From Edaphovirga cremea (GTDB lineage: Bacteria > Pseudomonadota > Gammaproteobacteria > Enterobacterales > Enterobacteriaceae): a DNA stretch of 57,334 nt. Every line of letters starts with the position of its first letter. Within the stretch, counting starts at the first letter, position 1. Shown here one piece after another: positions 20,347-31,248 of the stretch. A program made the position numbers and the translations under genes. Below the pieces are notes generated by a model. That model was not told where the DNA came from. It was given only the letters and a program-made list of their open reading frames with translations, and searched no databases. The stretch covers positions 1 to 57,334 of the forward strand of contig NZ_QOVA01000025.1 in the NCBI RefSeq assembly GCF_003332275.1. The letters run 5' to 3'.

Positions 20347-20439
20347 TGGCGGTGAGGGAGGGATTCGAACCCTCGATGCAGCTTTTGACCGCATACTCCC
20401 TTAGCAGGGGAGCGCCTTCAGCCTCTCGGCCACCTCACC
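20347..20439 (-). tRNA. serV: tRNA-Ser(GCT)
   Basis: 93-base type II tRNA with a long variable arm, anticodon GCT (loop CTGCTAA) and encoded CCA. It is the first gene of the ser-arg-arg-arg transcript, like serV of E. coli. Confidence 0.96.
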
Positions 20440-20502
20440 ATACGCCTCTTGCGAGTTGTGCCTGATTTACTTCTGAAAGCTCATCGGCACTGCGTGGCGC
20501 AC

Positions 20503-20530
20503 ATATTACTTTCCCGCACTTATAAGTCAA
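20503..20530 (-). promoter_or_regulatory. Stable-RNA promoter of the tRNA cluster
   Basis: TTGACT (20525-20530), a 16-base spacer and TAATAT (20503-20508), with a GC-rich discriminator (GTGCGCC). This is typical of stringently controlled tRNA promoters. Confidence 0.75.
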
Positions 20531-20712
20531 ACCCTTTTTTCCCATCTGCGGTGTGTTTGCACAAATCACACTCAACATGGGCAGTTTGGAGGCAAAAAGA
20601 GTGTTTTATCAACAAACAATTGACGTAAATAAACGGATCAACAAGGTGATAGCGAAGGTGGGGAGCGAATAAAAAAACAGAAAAAAAAGAGATAGAGCGC
20701 AGAAAATACGAT

Positions 20713-20742
20713 TGGCGCCTCGCTTCCTGCGAGACGCCGGTT
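20713..20742 (-). terminator. Probable csrA terminator
   Basis: GC-rich stem GGCGtCTCGC/GCGAGgCGCC close behind the csrA stop. Only a weak T run follows, so efficiency is uncertain. Confidence 0.55.
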
Positions 20743-20745
20743 AAA

Positions 20746-20931
20746 TCAGAAAGTCGTATGTTGAGACTTCTCAGCCTGGATACGTTGGTAGATTTCTTCA
20801 CGATGGACAGAAACCTCTTTCGGAGCGTTGACACCAATACGTACCTGGTTGCCTTTTACTCCTAATACAGTGACGGTTACCTCATCGCCTATCATGAGGG
20901 TTTCACCAACTCGACGAGTCAGAATTAGCAT
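20746..20931 (-). CDS. csrA: Carbon storage regulator CsrA/RsmA
   Basis: 61-residue RNA-binding homodimer that represses or stabilises mRNAs by binding GGA motifs. In plant-pathogenic relatives (named RsmA) it controls exoenzymes and virulence. The sequence is almost identical to E. coli CsrA, including the N-terminal [10 protein letters not shown] and the [10 protein letters not shown] segment. AAGGAG lies before the ATG. It stands alone between the tRNAs and alaS. Confidence 0.98.
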   Translation of the reverse strand: MLILTRRVGETLMIGDEVTVTVLGVKGNQVRIGVNAPKEVSVHREEIYQRIQAEKSQHTTF

Positions 20932-21127
20932 TCTTTGCTCCTTGAAAGATTATAAGAGTCGGGTCTCTCAGTTTCCCCGCCATTATCCATCATATACCGT
21001 AAAAACGTAAGTCGTGTCACCGAGATTAAATGTAAGTAGCCTTGGTGCCAACTTAAACTGTAAGTAAGTTTAGTTGAAATCGACGGTTTTGTGACTGCCC
21101 TAGCCCGACTGCCACGTCAATAGAAAC

Positions 21128-21164
21128 AAAAAACGCCATGCAGCGCAATGCGTTATGGCGTTTT
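21128..21164 (-). terminator. alaS terminator
   Basis: AAAACGCCAT/ATGGCGTTTT inverted repeat ending in T on the minus strand, just past the alaS stop. Confidence 0.85.
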
Positions 21165-21187
21165 AATTACAACTCATTTTTTTCAGA

Positions 21188-23815
21188 TCAGAGTTTAGTC
21201 TCTATCCAGGCCTCTACAGAGCCCAGTGCAGCAGGCAGAGCCTGAACATCACTCCCCCCAGCCTGCGCCATATCTGGACGTCCACCGCCCTTCCCACCAA
21301 CCTGCTGAGCAACGTAACCGATCAATTCGCCCGCTTTGACACGGTCGGTCAGATCTTTGGTGACACCGACAATCAAACTCACTTTTTCGTCTGCCACAGT
21401 AGCCAAAACGATGACAGCGGAGCCCAGTTGGTTTTTCAGATCGTCAACCATGGTACGCAGCAGCTTCGGCTCAACGTTGTCCAGTTGACTTACCAGCAGC
21501 TTGACGCCCTTGACCAATTTGGCATTGCTGGACAGCGATGCGCTCTCCTGTGCCGCCTGCTGGCCTTTCAACTGCTGGATCTCTTTTTCCAGCACACGGG
21601 CACGATCAATCACAGCGCGAACTTTGTCAGACAGGTTATTGGCATCGCCTTTAACCAGATGAGCCACTTCGTCCAGCAAATCACTCTGCTGGTGAACAGA
21701 CGCGATTGCACCTTCACCCGTCAGGGCCTCAATACGGCGAATGCCTGCAGCCGTACCAGACTCGCTCTGGATGCGGAATAAACCAATGTCACCGGTACGG
21801 CTGGTGTGTGTACCACCACAGAGTTCAGTAGAGAAGTCGCCCATAGTCAAAACGCGGACGTGGTCGTCATACTTCTCACCAAACAGTGCCATCGCCCCTT
21901 TGGATTTGGCATCTTCCAGCGCCATGACTTCAGTCTGGACCGGCAGGTTACGACGGATCTGCTCATTCACCAGATCTTCTACCTGACGGATCTCTTCTGC
22001 CTTCATCGCTTCAAAATGCGAGAAGTCAAAACGCAGATACTTGTCGTTAACCAAAGACCCTTTCTGCGCAACGTGCTCGCCCAGAATCTGTCGCAATGCA
22101 GCATGCAGCAAATGGGTAGCCGAGTGATTACGGCGAATACGGTTGCGTCGGGCGATATCCACCTGGGCGTCAACGCGGTCGTTAACCCGCAAGGAACCCT
22201 GGGTCAGGGTGCCCTGATGGCCAAGCGCCTGGCCGTATTTCTGGGTATCGCTGACTGCGAATTCCACAGCACCGGACTTCAGCACGCCTTTATCACCCAC
22301 CTGTCCGCCGGATTCACCGTAGAAAGGGGTTTCATCCAACACAACAACAGCCGTTTCACCCGCATGGATTTCATCGACCGGCTGGCCATCACGGAACAGT
22401 GCCGTCACCGTCGACTTTAATTCCAGATGATCATAACCGCAGAACTGGGTGGCGCTATCAACGCGGATCATGCTGTTGTAGTCAGCACCAAAACCGCTGG
22501 ATTCGCGGGCGCGACGGCGCTGCTCTTCCATCGCTTTTTCAAAACCGGCTTCATCCACTTTCAGATTGCGCTCACGGCATACGTCGGCAGTTAAATCGAT
22601 TGGGAAGCCATAAGTGTCGTACAGACGGAATGCCGTTTCACCATCCAGCGTGTCGCCCTTCAGTGAGGCCAGCTCTTCGTCCAGCAATGCCAGGCCACGT
22701 TCAAGGGTGCGGGCAAACTGCTCTTCTTCGGTCTTGAGAACTTGCTCAACCAGAACCTGCTGCTGCTTCAGCTCATCCGCTGCGGATCCCATAACAGCAA
22801 TCAGCGGGGCAACCAATTTATAGAAGAACGTATCCTGCGCGCCCAGCATGTTTCCATGACGAATGGCACGACGAATAATACGGCGCAATACGTAACCACG
22901 GTTCTCGTTCGACGGAATAACACCATCCGAGATCAGGAATGCACATGAGCGGATATGGTCAGCGATAACGCGTAAAGACTTACTGCTCAGATCGGTTGCG
23001 CCAGTAGCTTTAGCCACTTCAGCGATCAGCGTACTGAACACATCGATCTCATAGTTGGAATTAACGTGCTGCAGGACGGCAGAGATGCGCTCAAGCCCCA
23101 TGCCCGTATCAACGGACGGTTTCGGCAATGGCAGCATTGTGCCATCAGCCTGGCGGTTGAACTGCATGAACACGAGGTTCCAGATCTCAATGTAACGATC
23201 ACCATCTTCTTCTGGGGAGCCCGGAGGACCGCCCCAGATGTGGTCACCGTGATCGTAGAAAATTTCGGTGCATGGACCGCATGGGCCGGTATCACCCATT
23301 TGCCAGAAGTTATCTGACGCAAAGGCACCGCCTTTGTTGTCGCCAATGCGGATAATACGCTCTTCAGGTACGCCGACTTCTTTTGCCCAAATGTCATAGG
23401 CTTCATCGTCGGTAGCGTATACCGTCACCCACAGCTTTTCTTTCGGCAGGTTAAACCAGTTTTCGCCTGTCAGTAATTCCCAGGCAAAATTAATGGCGTC
23501 ATTCTTGAAGTAATCCCCGAAGCTGAAGTTACCCAACATTTCGAAGAAGGTATGGTGACGTGCAGTGTAACCGACGTTTTCCAGATCGTTATGCTTGCCG
23601 CCCGCGCGTACACAGCGCTGGGAGGTTGTCGCCCGCGAATAGGCACGCTTATCAAGGCCCAGGAAAACGTCTTTGAATTGGTTCATCCCGGCGTTGGTAA
23701 ACAGCAGTGTTGGGTCGTTATTTGGCACCAACGAGCTGCTTGATACAACTTGATGGCCCTTGCTCTGGAAGAAATCGAGAAACGCTTGACGGATCTCAGC
23801 GGTGCTCTTGCTCAT
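21188..23815 (-). CDS. alaS: Alanyl-tRNA synthetase
   Basis: Charges tRNA-Ala and edits mischarged Ser/Gly. 875 residues (E. coli 876): class II catalytic core (about 1-250), tRNA-recognition region, editing domain with the metal-binding [11 protein letters not shown] and CGGTHT motifs (about 560-670), and the C-Ala domain. [10 protein letters not shown] is the conserved start. It lies 126 bases downstream of recX. Confidence 0.98.
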   Translation of the reverse strand: MSKSTAEIRQAFLDFFQSKGHQVVSSSSLVPNNDPTLLFTNAGMNQFKDVFLGLDKRAYSRATTSQRCVRAGGKHNDLENVGYTARHHTFFEMLGNFSFGDYFKNDAINFAWELLTGENWFNLPKEKLWVTVYATDDEAYDIWAKEVGVPEERIIRIGDNKGGAFASDNFWQMGDTGPCGPCTEIFYDHGDHIWGGPPGSPEEDGDRYIEIWNLVFMQFNRQADGTMLPLPKPSVDTGMGLERISAVLQHVNSNYEIDVFSTLIAEVAKATGATDLSSKSLRVIADHIRSCAFLISDGVIPSNENRGYVLRRIIRRAIRHGNMLGAQDTFFYKLVAPLIAVMGSAADELKQQQVLVEQVLKTEEEQFARTLERGLALLDEELASLKGDTLDGETAFRLYDTYGFPIDLTADVCRERNLKVDEAGFEKAMEEQRRRARESSGFGADYNSMIRVDSATQFCGYDHLELKSTVTALFRDGQPVDEIHAGETAVVVLDETPFYGESGGQVGDKGVLKSGAVEFAVSDTQKYGQALGHQGTLTQGSLRVNDRVDAQVDIARRNRIRRNHSATHLLHAALRQILGEHVAQKGSLVNDKYLRFDFSHFEAMKAEEIRQVEDLVNEQIRRNLPVQTEVMALEDAKSKGAMALFGEKYDDHVRVLTMGDFSTELCGGTHTSRTGDIGLFRIQSESGTAAGIRRIEALTGEGAIASVHQQSDLLDEVAHLVKGDANNLSDKVRAVIDRARVLEKEIQQLKGQQAAQESASLSSNAKLVKGVKLLVSQLDNVEPKLLRTMVDDLKNQLGSAVIVLATVADEKVSLIVGVTKDLTDRVKAGELIGYVAQQVGGKGGGRPDMAQAGGSDVQALPAALGSVEAWIETKL

Positions 23816-23940
23816 AAATGTCCCGGAATCAGGCTAGAAGAACAGCCCGTGAGCAAGATCGTACAGCATTGTCGCTGCTCACGAACAAAAAGTGGGGATA
23901 AGATAAAATTTCTTCAGTGGGAAGTAAAATCCCGCGTGCA

Positions 23941-24468
23941 TCATTCATCAAAATCGCGATAAATAGACTGGATTTCTTCCTGAAAGAAGCCTCGATAGAG
24001 CAGATAGCGCTGAACTTTGGCTTTTTCATGCCATTCTGTGGGCAATGAATCACCGAACTTGCGTTCAGCGACCTCTTTTGCCAATTTGCACCAATCAAGT
24101 TCGCAGGTTTCGAGCGCGGTACTGACGATCTCTTTCTCTACGCCCTTTTGCATCAATTCAGAACGAATACGCTGCACACCATAGCCTTTGCGACTGCGGC
24201 TACGTAAATAGCTCAATGCAAAGCGGGTATCGTCAAGCCAATCATGCTGATAGCAATATTCAATGACCTGATCTATCCACTCCGGATTGATCTCCCTGTC
24301 TTCCAATGATGGTTTTTCTGATGATGGGTTTTCTGGGGGATCGCGGCGTTTCTGTGCTGCCTGTAGCCGAACTGAAAAAGGCTGCTCCGCAAGTTTGCGG
24401 CGCAGCTCTGATTCACTGTGGTCACGTTGGGAAAGCAGGCGCATCGCCCGGCTTAGCAACGCAGCCAC
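23941..24468 (-). CDS. recX: RecA regulatory protein RecX
   Basis: Inhibits RecA filament extension. Three-helix-repeat RecX fold with RDHSESELRRKL near the N-terminus and a C-terminal LLYRGFFQEEI. The frame is open from TTG 24519, directly after the recA stop. A stem-loop at 24486-24501 lies in that extension, so I favour GTG 24468 (175 residues; E. coli 166). The region around residues 35-55 (PPENPSSEKP) looks like a low-complexity insert compared with E. coli. Confidence 0.9.
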   Translation of the reverse strand: MAALLSRAMRLLSQRDHSESELRRKLAEQPFSVRLQAAQKRRDPPENPSSEKPSLEDREINPEWIDQVIEYCYQHDWLDDTRFALSYLRSRSRKGYGVQRIRSELMQKGVEKEIVSTALETCELDWCKLAKEVAERKFGDSLPTEWHEKAKVQRYLLYRGFFQEEIQSIYRDFDE

Positions 24469-24485
24469 ACGGTCTTTCGTTTCAT

Positions 24486-24501
24486 CCCCGCCTGAGCGGG
24501 G
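24486..24501 (-). terminator. Stem-loop between recA and recX
   Basis: CCCCGC/GCGGGG with a 4-base loop and no T run. A partial terminator between recA and recX is known in E. coli and limits recX expression; this hairpin is the likely equivalent. Confidence 0.5.
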
Positions 24502-24519
24502 AACCGAGTGACCGCTCAA

Positions 24520-25599
<1,080 letters not shown>

Positions 25600-25646
25600 T
25601 CAGACAGCGCAAGGTTGCCCCTTCACCGTAACTGATTATTATTTGG

Positions 25647-25724
25647 TATACCCGCCATACTTCAAGCTGCAGATGCGTTGACCGCTCCCTTCCTGCAACT
25701 CGAATTGTTTAGGGCATATACAGG
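25647..25724. repeat. Imperfect palindromic intergenic repeat in the recA leader
   Basis: The two ends are imperfect inverted copies: TATACCC...CTTCAAGCTGCAG on one side and TGCAACTCGAA...GGGCATATA on the other. The layout resembles short palindromic intergenic repeats common in Enterobacterales (CTTCAAGxTGCAG family); family membership is from memory of the motif. It lies between the SOS promoter and the recA start, so it is transcribed. Confidence 0.6.
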
Positions 25725-25736
25725 AAATTAAGACTA

Positions 25737-25764
25737 ATTATACTGTATGCTCATACAGTATCAA
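25737..25764 (-). promoter_or_regulatory. recA SOS promoter with LexA box
   Basis: Minus-strand TTGATA (25759-25764), 16-base spacer, TATAAT (25737-25742). The spacer is exactly a LexA box CTGT-N8-ACAG (25743-25758). It is nearly identical to the E. coli recA promoter. Confidence 0.95.
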
Positions 25765-25766
25765 GA

Positions 25767-26261
25767 TTATTTTTCGAGAAACTCTGTTAATGCGGTTTGT
25801 AGTGCAAAAACAGTAGCTTGTGAACGCACAGCCTGGCGATCGCCGGAGAAAATCCGCTTAACCGCTGTAACACGGCCATTATTATCGGCAAAACCGAACC
25901 ATACAGTGCCAACGGGTTTTTCTTCGCTGCCGCCGTCAGGTCCGGCAATACCGCTGATTGCGATGGCCAGATCGGCATGGGCAGCATGTAACGCGCCCGT
26001 CGCCATTTCCCGGACGGTTTCTTCGCTCACCGCACCATAGGCGTTCAGGGTAGCTTCAGCGACACCGAGCAGATCGTGCTTGGCGCTATTGCTATAGGTC
26101 ACAAAACTGCGATCAAACCAGGCAGAACTACCCGGTACGCTGGTGATCATCTGCGCCACCATGCCCCCCGTGCAGGATTCGGCAGAGGTAATCCACGCAG
26201 AACGCGCTTTTAGCTTTTCACCCAATTGAGTGCTGAGTTCAAATATGGCTTTCTCGTCCAT
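25767..26261 (-). CDS. pncC: Nicotinamide-nucleotide amidase PncC
   Basis: Deamidates NMN in the pyridine nucleotide cycle. 164 residues, CinA C-terminal family, with the motifs SAESCTGGMVAQ and SGIAGPDGG. AGGAGAG precedes the ATG. It lies directly upstream of recA as in E. coli, and its stop is only 3 bases from the recA -35. Confidence 0.95.
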   Translation of the reverse strand: MDEKAIFELSTQLGEKLKARSAWITSAESCTGGMVAQMITSVPGSSAWFDRSFVTYSNSAKHDLLGVAEATLNAYGAVSEETVREMATGALHAAHADLAIAISGIAGPDGGSEEKPVGTVWFGFADNNGRVTAVKRIFSGDRQAVRSQATVFALQTALTEFLEK

Positions 26262-26385
26262 ACTCTCTCCTATATGAATAAGATCAGTGTGTTCGATGTT
26301 AGCACTTCTCCGGCAAAGAGATCTTCATCGCTTCGATGATTTGCGCACCATCACGAGAAAGCCATAATGTTCTTTCACCTGTACA

Positions 26386-26415
26386 GAAAAAAGCGCCATC
26401 ATGATGACGGCGCTT
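26386..26415 (-). terminator. Terminator of the TonB-dependent receptor gene
   Basis: AGCGCC/GGCGCT stem followed on the minus strand by a T run, 44 bases after the receptor stop. Confidence 0.85.
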
Positions 26416-26458
26416 CAACGTTCTATCTATCTTGTGACAAGAAATATCTGTCTGGCGA

Positions 26459-28567
26459 TTAGAAATCGTAACCCACTGTTGCTACGACAGTACGCTCGGT
26501 TCCCCAATAGCAGTAACCCGTACCGTAACAGCCGGCGACATACTCCCTGTCAGTCAGGTTATTGACGTTCAACTGCACATACGCCCCTTTCATGGATGGC
26601 GCGACGCTGTCCATATTCATACGTACTGAAGCATCGAGCAACGTTGCAGCAGGCACACGCAGCGTATTCTGGTTGTCCGCCCACTGTTTGCCGATGTAAC
26701 GAACACCCGCCCCCAGATTGATACCCAGTCCCGCATCATATTGTGCCCACAAAGAGGCCATATGGCGCGGAGCCAGATACGGAGTATTGCCATCGGTACC
26801 ATCAACCGTTTCTTTGTATTTCAGGTTGTTATAGGTATATGCAGCAGTACCGCTCAGGCGATCGGTCAGTTTGCTTCTGGCTTCCAGCTCTACGCCCTGC
26901 GAATGGACCTTACCGACAGGTTCATTGTACGAACCCTGCACAATGCGGTTGGTGACGTCGTTTTGCGTAAGATCGTAAGCCGCGATGGAATACAGCGATG
27001 AACTGCCCGGCTGCTGGTATTTCAGACCGATTTCATACTGTTTGCTGGTCATCGGCGTTAACAGATTGCCCGTGCTGTCCTGCAAGGTGGAAGGGGTGAT
27101 CGCATCGCTATAGCTGACGTACGGGGAGAAACCACTCTCGAAGTGATAAAGCACCGAACCACGCGCACTGATGTAATCGTCCTGACGACGTCCGGTGTCG
27201 GTAGGCGTGGTGTTTTTAGTCACCATACGATCGTAACGGGTGCCCAGAATCACGTTCCAGTTATCCAGCGAGATATCATCTTGCAGGTATGCGCCAGTCT
27301 GGCGATAACGACGGGTATTCGGTGTGCGGGTATAGTCATCCAGAACCGGGGTAACCTGCTCACCCGTGTAAGGATTCAGTTGTGAAGCAGGAGCGCTGAC
27401 ACCCAATGTATCGTTGGTAAATGACTGATAGTCCAAGCCAAAGGTCAGCTTGTGCACCAGTGCGGCCGTATTGAAATCCGCCTCCAGTTGGTTGTCTACC
27501 GTATAGGCATTCAGGGAGGACGTTTCTGCCGAGAACCAGCGGTTCATCATCGAATAATCCGGCGTCCAGCCGATCTGATAAACCTGCTCCAAATCGGTAT
27601 TGGAATGGGTGTAACTGGCATTCTGACGGAAGGTCAGGGAGTCATTGAAATTGTGCGTCAGCTCGTAGCTGTAAATCTGCTGCCAGCGTTTAAAGACATT
27701 ATGTTCGCTGTCACCATCAAAGAAACTACGCGGCAATTTGCCGTTCGGCGCGCTATAGATACTGCCTTCGGCAGGAACGGCTGAGTGGTAGCCGCCAGAC
27801 GGATCTTTCTGCAAATAGGCACGCAACAGCAGCGAGGTGTCTTCATTTGGCTGATAAAGCAGGGATGGCGAAATGGCATAGCGTTCTTCACGCTGATGAT
27901 CATACATGGTGTCGCTGGTGCGGGTCATGCCGGTCAGGCGGAAAGCGACCTCATCGTTGATGGCATCCGTATAATCGAATGCGCCGCCCATCGTATTGTT
28001 ATTCCCTCCCTGCAGGCGGAAATGACCTTCATTGGCAAACTGTGGGCGCTTGGTGGTCATGTTGACCAGTCCGCCGGGAATGCTTTGACCATACAGGGTA
28101 GAGGATGGACCTTTGACGACATCTATCCGATCCAGGAACCACGGATCGATCTGCAGGGCGTTATAACTTGCCCCATCACTCATCAGGCGCAAGCCATCCA
28201 GGAAGGTGTTATTGACGTCACCGCCATGAAAACCGCGCAGTGAAATGGTGTCATAACGGGTCGCGCCACCAGAGAAGTTGGTGAATACGCCCGGCGTATA
28301 ATTCAGCGCTTCGTTAACGTTAACCGGATTCTGATCATTCATCTGCTGGCGGGTCACCACAGAGACGGATTGCGCGGTCAAGACCAATGGCTTATCAGAC
28401 TTGGTCGCCGACTGACTGGTTTTCGCCGTATATCCATCAGTTGGGGTAACCGCAGTTTGGGGTTTCGCCGTCACTACCAGCGTATCGTCTGCCAGGGTGG
28501 TTAATGGAGCAAAGATAGCCAACGCACACAATAATCTTGAGCGCTTAATTGAAAAAGCCGCCGTCAT
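26459..28567 (-). CDS. TonB-dependent siderophore receptor (FhuA/FoxA/FcuA-like)
   Basis: Outer membrane gated channel for a ferric siderophore, probably a hydroxamate such as ferrichrome or ferrioxamine by resemblance; the ligand cannot be fixed from sequence. 702 residues with a signal peptide (cleavage after TTLA, about residue 26), a TonB box DTLVVTA right after it, a plug domain (LNYTPGVFTN, SLRGFHGGDVN, VVKGPSSTLYG) and a 22-strand barrel ending in Phe. A Cys pair near the end (AGCYGTGYCYWG) is usual in this group. The frame opens 62 codons earlier; ATG 28567 is chosen for its AGGA and signal peptide. A Fur-like site lies upstream. Confidence 0.9.
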   Translation of the reverse strand: MTAAFSIKRSRLLCALAIFAPLTTLADDTLVVTAKPQTAVTPTDGYTAKTSQSATKSDKPLVLTAQSVSVVTRQQMNDQNPVNVNEALNYTPGVFTNFSGGATRYDTISLRGFHGGDVNNTFLDGLRLMSDGASYNALQIDPWFLDRIDVVKGPSSTLYGQSIPGGLVNMTTKRPQFANEGHFRLQGGNNNTMGGAFDYTDAINDEVAFRLTGMTRTSDTMYDHQREERYAISPSLLYQPNEDTSLLLRAYLQKDPSGGYHSAVPAEGSIYSAPNGKLPRSFFDGDSEHNVFKRWQQIYSYELTHNFNDSLTFRQNASYTHSNTDLEQVYQIGWTPDYSMMNRWFSAETSSLNAYTVDNQLEADFNTAALVHKLTFGLDYQSFTNDTLGVSAPASQLNPYTGEQVTPVLDDYTRTPNTRRYRQTGAYLQDDISLDNWNVILGTRYDRMVTKNTTPTDTGRRQDDYISARGSVLYHFESGFSPYVSYSDAITPSTLQDSTGNLLTPMTSKQYEIGLKYQQPGSSSLYSIAAYDLTQNDVTNRIVQGSYNEPVGKVHSQGVELEARSKLTDRLSGTAAYTYNNLKYKETVDGTDGNTPYLAPRHMASLWAQYDAGLGINLGAGVRYIGKQWADNQNTLRVPAATLLDASVRMNMDSVAPSMKGAYVQLNVNNLTDREYVAGCYGTGYCYWGTERTVVATVGYDF

Positions 28568-28707
28568 GTCTGTAATTCCTATATGGATGCCAAGGTTAGC
28601 TACACTGCCAACAGATAAAAACCCGAATTCAGCCGCCACAGGACGTCGCCAAACCCCCCGCTTCCTACGTAGGTTTCTGTTAAATGTGCAGATAAAGCGA
28701 TGAGAAT

Positions 28708-28726
28708 CTGAATGCGAATTATTATC
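28708..28726 (-). promoter_or_regulatory. Fur-like operator upstream of the receptor
   Basis: On the minus strand GATAATAATTCGCATTCAG, about 12 of 19 matching the Fur consensus built from GATAAT units, with further GATTCT-type units next to it. Position (140 bases upstream) and gene function support iron control. Confidence 0.5.
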
Positions 28727-28910
28727 TTTCTTCATCAATGTTTCAAGTAACACTTGGACACAAATCCGATCTTTATTTAATTACGGGCAGCAATGAGGAC
28801 AAAATAAAATATTTGCATTGATAGACTGATAGCCGAAAAGATATATCCCTGTTTAAGTCATGGATATATTTCGGCCTTTGGGAAAGGTAAAAAAATCACT
28901 ATTTAGGCGA

Positions 28911-28942
28911 TAAAAAAGGCAAAGCAATTAATTACTTTGCCC
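28911..28942 (-). terminator. Terminator of the ABC importer-lyase operon
   Basis: GGCAAAG/CTTTGCC stem around AATTAATT followed on the minus strand by six T. It lies 41 bases after the lyase stop. Confidence 0.85.
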
Positions 28943-28983
28943 TTTCCCCTAAATAATTCCAGCGGCAGGAAGACGAAACTGAT

Positions 28984-30120
28984 TTAGCTCTGCCACATGA
29001 GATGATCGCGCAGGCTAAGCGTCTCTTCCGGAAACGCGGCGAGAACCGATTGGTAGCGGGCAGCATCTTGCGGATAACCGCGCGCTGACTGCAATAACAA
29101 CCGCAATGCGCTGTCGTATTCGATGCCATCCAGATCGCGGTAAGGCCACAGTTCCGGTTCCGCAATGAACGGCACCAGATAGTCGATCCCCTTCTGCACG
29201 CTGCGTCCATCCTGCACAATCTGCCAGCGATCGATCTCCACATGTTCCGCATAGCGGCACAGCAACAGATGCGCTTCGAGATTAAACAACGAGTAGTGGA
29301 AAGGCACTGGCCGCTCAAGTTCCATTGACTGTTTACCATCCTGCGCAATCTGGGACGCCAACCGCTGCGTCACCCCCTGCTGAATGATGCGCGCCACCAG
29401 CCCCTTATCGCCATAAAACAGGGCGTTCACCGAGCGCTGAACGTCATACCAGGTACCGTGATTATTGTGCCAAACGTATTCCGAATGCCCGACTTCGCTA
29501 TTGAACATCCAATGGTTGAAATCACGGAACCACTGGTGCAAGGCGATAATGTCGTCTGTTTCCAGAACCCGTGCCGGGGTAATCAGGCCGATGGTGTCAA
29601 TCACCATCCACATCAGTCGCGTATCGATCAGCCCCGTGCCGCGACCCGATACAATTCCGGGGATTGCCTGACCATAATTCAGGTGTGGATTCATCCGCGT
29701 TTCAGGTAACAGGAACCAGCAGCGAATTTGCTCGGCGGCCGCCACGCCATAGCGCCGTTCACCAGTGAAATAGTATGCCAACCCGAGGGTCAGGCAGCGT
29801 TCGCACATCCGCACCACGCGGCCAGTATCGGTATCGTCATTCTGACTCTGGGGATTGGTATGCCCGTCACGACGCACATACGGCAGACCGTTTGGCCTGC
29901 GCGGATTAGGCCACCAGTAGGTGCCCAGACTGTAATAGTCGTGCGCATCACCACTGACCGGACGCAGTTTCTTATGCACCACGCTTTCTGGTGGCTGAGT
30001 GCGCAGTTTATCTGCTTCGCTCAGTAACCGGCGCAAGGCCGGTTGCAATGGCGAAAAAGGTTGCTGCAATCCTCGTTTGGCTTTGTCGAGGCATTCAGCG
30101 TCCAGCGTATACAACTTCAT
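28984..30120 (-). CDS. Cytoplasmic alginate-lyase-family protein (PF05426; PL38-like)
   Basis: 378-residue protein of the alginate lyase superfamily. Shared motifs are DYYSLGTYWWPNP, NPHLNYGQAIPG, the active-site-type WHNNHGTWYD (about 218-227) and LWPYRDLDG. No signal peptide is visible, so it should act on imported oligosaccharides. The closest layout I know is the PL38/PL5-type group acting on alginate or glucuronan; the substrate here is unknown. Last gene of the ABC importer operon, 26 bases after the ATPase. GTG 30123 is an alternative start. It is clearly paralogous to the exported protein at 34956-36176. Confidence 0.85.
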   Translation of the reverse strand: MKLYTLDAECLDKAKRGLQQPFSPLQPALRRLLSEADKLRTQPPESVVHKKLRPVSGDAHDYYSLGTYWWPNPRRPNGLPYVRRDGHTNPQSQNDDTDTGRVVRMCERCLTLGLAYYFTGERRYGVAAAEQIRCWFLLPETRMNPHLNYGQAIPGIVSGRGTGLIDTRLMWMVIDTIGLITPARVLETDDIIALHQWFRDFNHWMFNSEVGHSEYVWHNNHGTWYDVQRSVNALFYGDKGLVARIIQQGVTQRLASQIAQDGKQSMELERPVPFHYSLFNLEAHLLLCRYAEHVEIDRWQIVQDGRSVQKGIDYLVPFIAEPELWPYRDLDGIEYDSALRLLLQSARGYPQDAARYQSVLAAFPEETLSLRDHLMWQS

Positions 30121-30145
30121 CACTCAGGCTCCTATGGCTGAATAT

Positions 30146-31237
30146 TTAGCCCAGGCAGGCGACGCGCTGCCCGCTTGCGGCATCAAAAATATGTATTCCC
30201 GCCTGCTTGGGTTGCAGATAGACCGTCTCACCTTCACTGACATTCAGGCGTTGTTTGAAGACGGACGTAAAACGCCCCCCACCGGTATTACAAAACAGTT
30301 GCATGTCTGACCCGGTATTCTCAATGGCGGTGATGGTCGCCTTGAGAGAACTGGCCTGCTGCGATTCATCAACCACATTGACCTGCTCCGGACGAATGGC
30401 GTACACCACTTTCTGTCCGTCAGTCAGTTGCATTCCTGGCGGCAGCGTCAGCAGAGAGCCATCGCCAAGGCGCAACATAAATTCCTGATCCCGCAGCTCA
30501 ACGATTCCGGTCAATTGGTTAATCTCAGGTGATCCAATAAACCCGGCCACAAACAGATTGGCAGGGCGATCGTACAGCTCAAGCGGCGATCCCACCTGCT
30601 CGATCCGCCCTTCACGCAGTACCACGATCATCTGCCCCATGGTCATGGCCTCGATCTGATCGTGGGTCACATACACGGACGTGGTTTTCAGGCGGCGATG
30701 CAGTTCACGGATCTCACCGCGAACTTGCGTGCGCAGCTTGGCATCCAGGTTAGACAGCGGCTCATCGAACAGGAAAACCTGCGGATTACGCACAATCGCA
30801 CGTCCCATCGCCACCCTCTGGCGCTGACCGCCAGAGAGATCTTTTGGCAGTCGTTCCAGCAGCGATCCCAACCCCAACAACTCAGCCGTGGATTCCACCT
30901 TCTGGCTGATTTCCGCCTTCGGCAGTTTGGCCATTTTCAACGCGAAGCCCATATTTTCGCGGACGGTCATTTGCGGGTAGAGCGCATAGCTTTGAAATAC
31001 CATCGCAATATCGCGCATTTTGGGTTCAACGTCAGTGACATCTTTCTGATTTATCGCCACCGTTCCCCCGCTGATCTCCTCCAGCCCGGCAATCATCCGC
31101 AACAGGGTGGATTTACCGCAGCCGCTTGGGCCAACCAGCACGCAAAACTCACCATCCGGAATCTCCAGTGTCACATCGCGGATCACCTGAGTTTCGCCAT
31201 AGGCTTTACAGACATTCTTAAGTACGACCGAACCCAT
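30146..31237 (-). CDS. Carbohydrate ABC transporter ATP-binding protein (UgpC/MalK/TogA type)
   Basis: Energises a sugar importer. 363 residues: Walker A GPSGCGKST (36-44), signature LSGGQRQR near 135, Walker B LFDEPLSNLDA, H-loop VTHDQIEAMT, then a C-terminal TOBE/OB regulatory domain from about 235. It lies 11 bases after the permease gene in an operon with two permeases, a binding protein and a lyase, so the cargo is probably an oligouronide. Confidence 0.93.
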   Translation of the reverse strand: MGSVVLKNVCKAYGETQVIRDVTLEIPDGEFCVLVGPSGCGKSTLLRMIAGLEEISGGTVAINQKDVTDVEPKMRDIAMVFQSYALYPQMTVRENMGFALKMAKLPKAEISQKVESTAELLGLGSLLERLPKDLSGGQRQRVAMGRAIVRNPQVFLFDEPLSNLDAKLRTQVRGEIRELHRRLKTTSVYVTHDQIEAMTMGQMIVVLREGRIEQVGSPLELYDRPANLFVAGFIGSPEINQLTGIVELRDQEFMLRLGDGSLLTLPPGMQLTDGQKVVYAIRPEQVNVVDESQQASSLKATITAIENTGSDMQLFCNTGGGRFTSVFKQRLNVSEGETVYLQPKQAGIHIFDAASGQRVACLG

Positions 31238-31248
31238 TTTCTTGCTCC

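Noticed and set aside
20347-20439. tRNA cluster as an integration site for a phage or island
   Set aside because: No integrase or repeated tRNA 3' end was found in the flanking sequence; the neighbours are conserved core genes.
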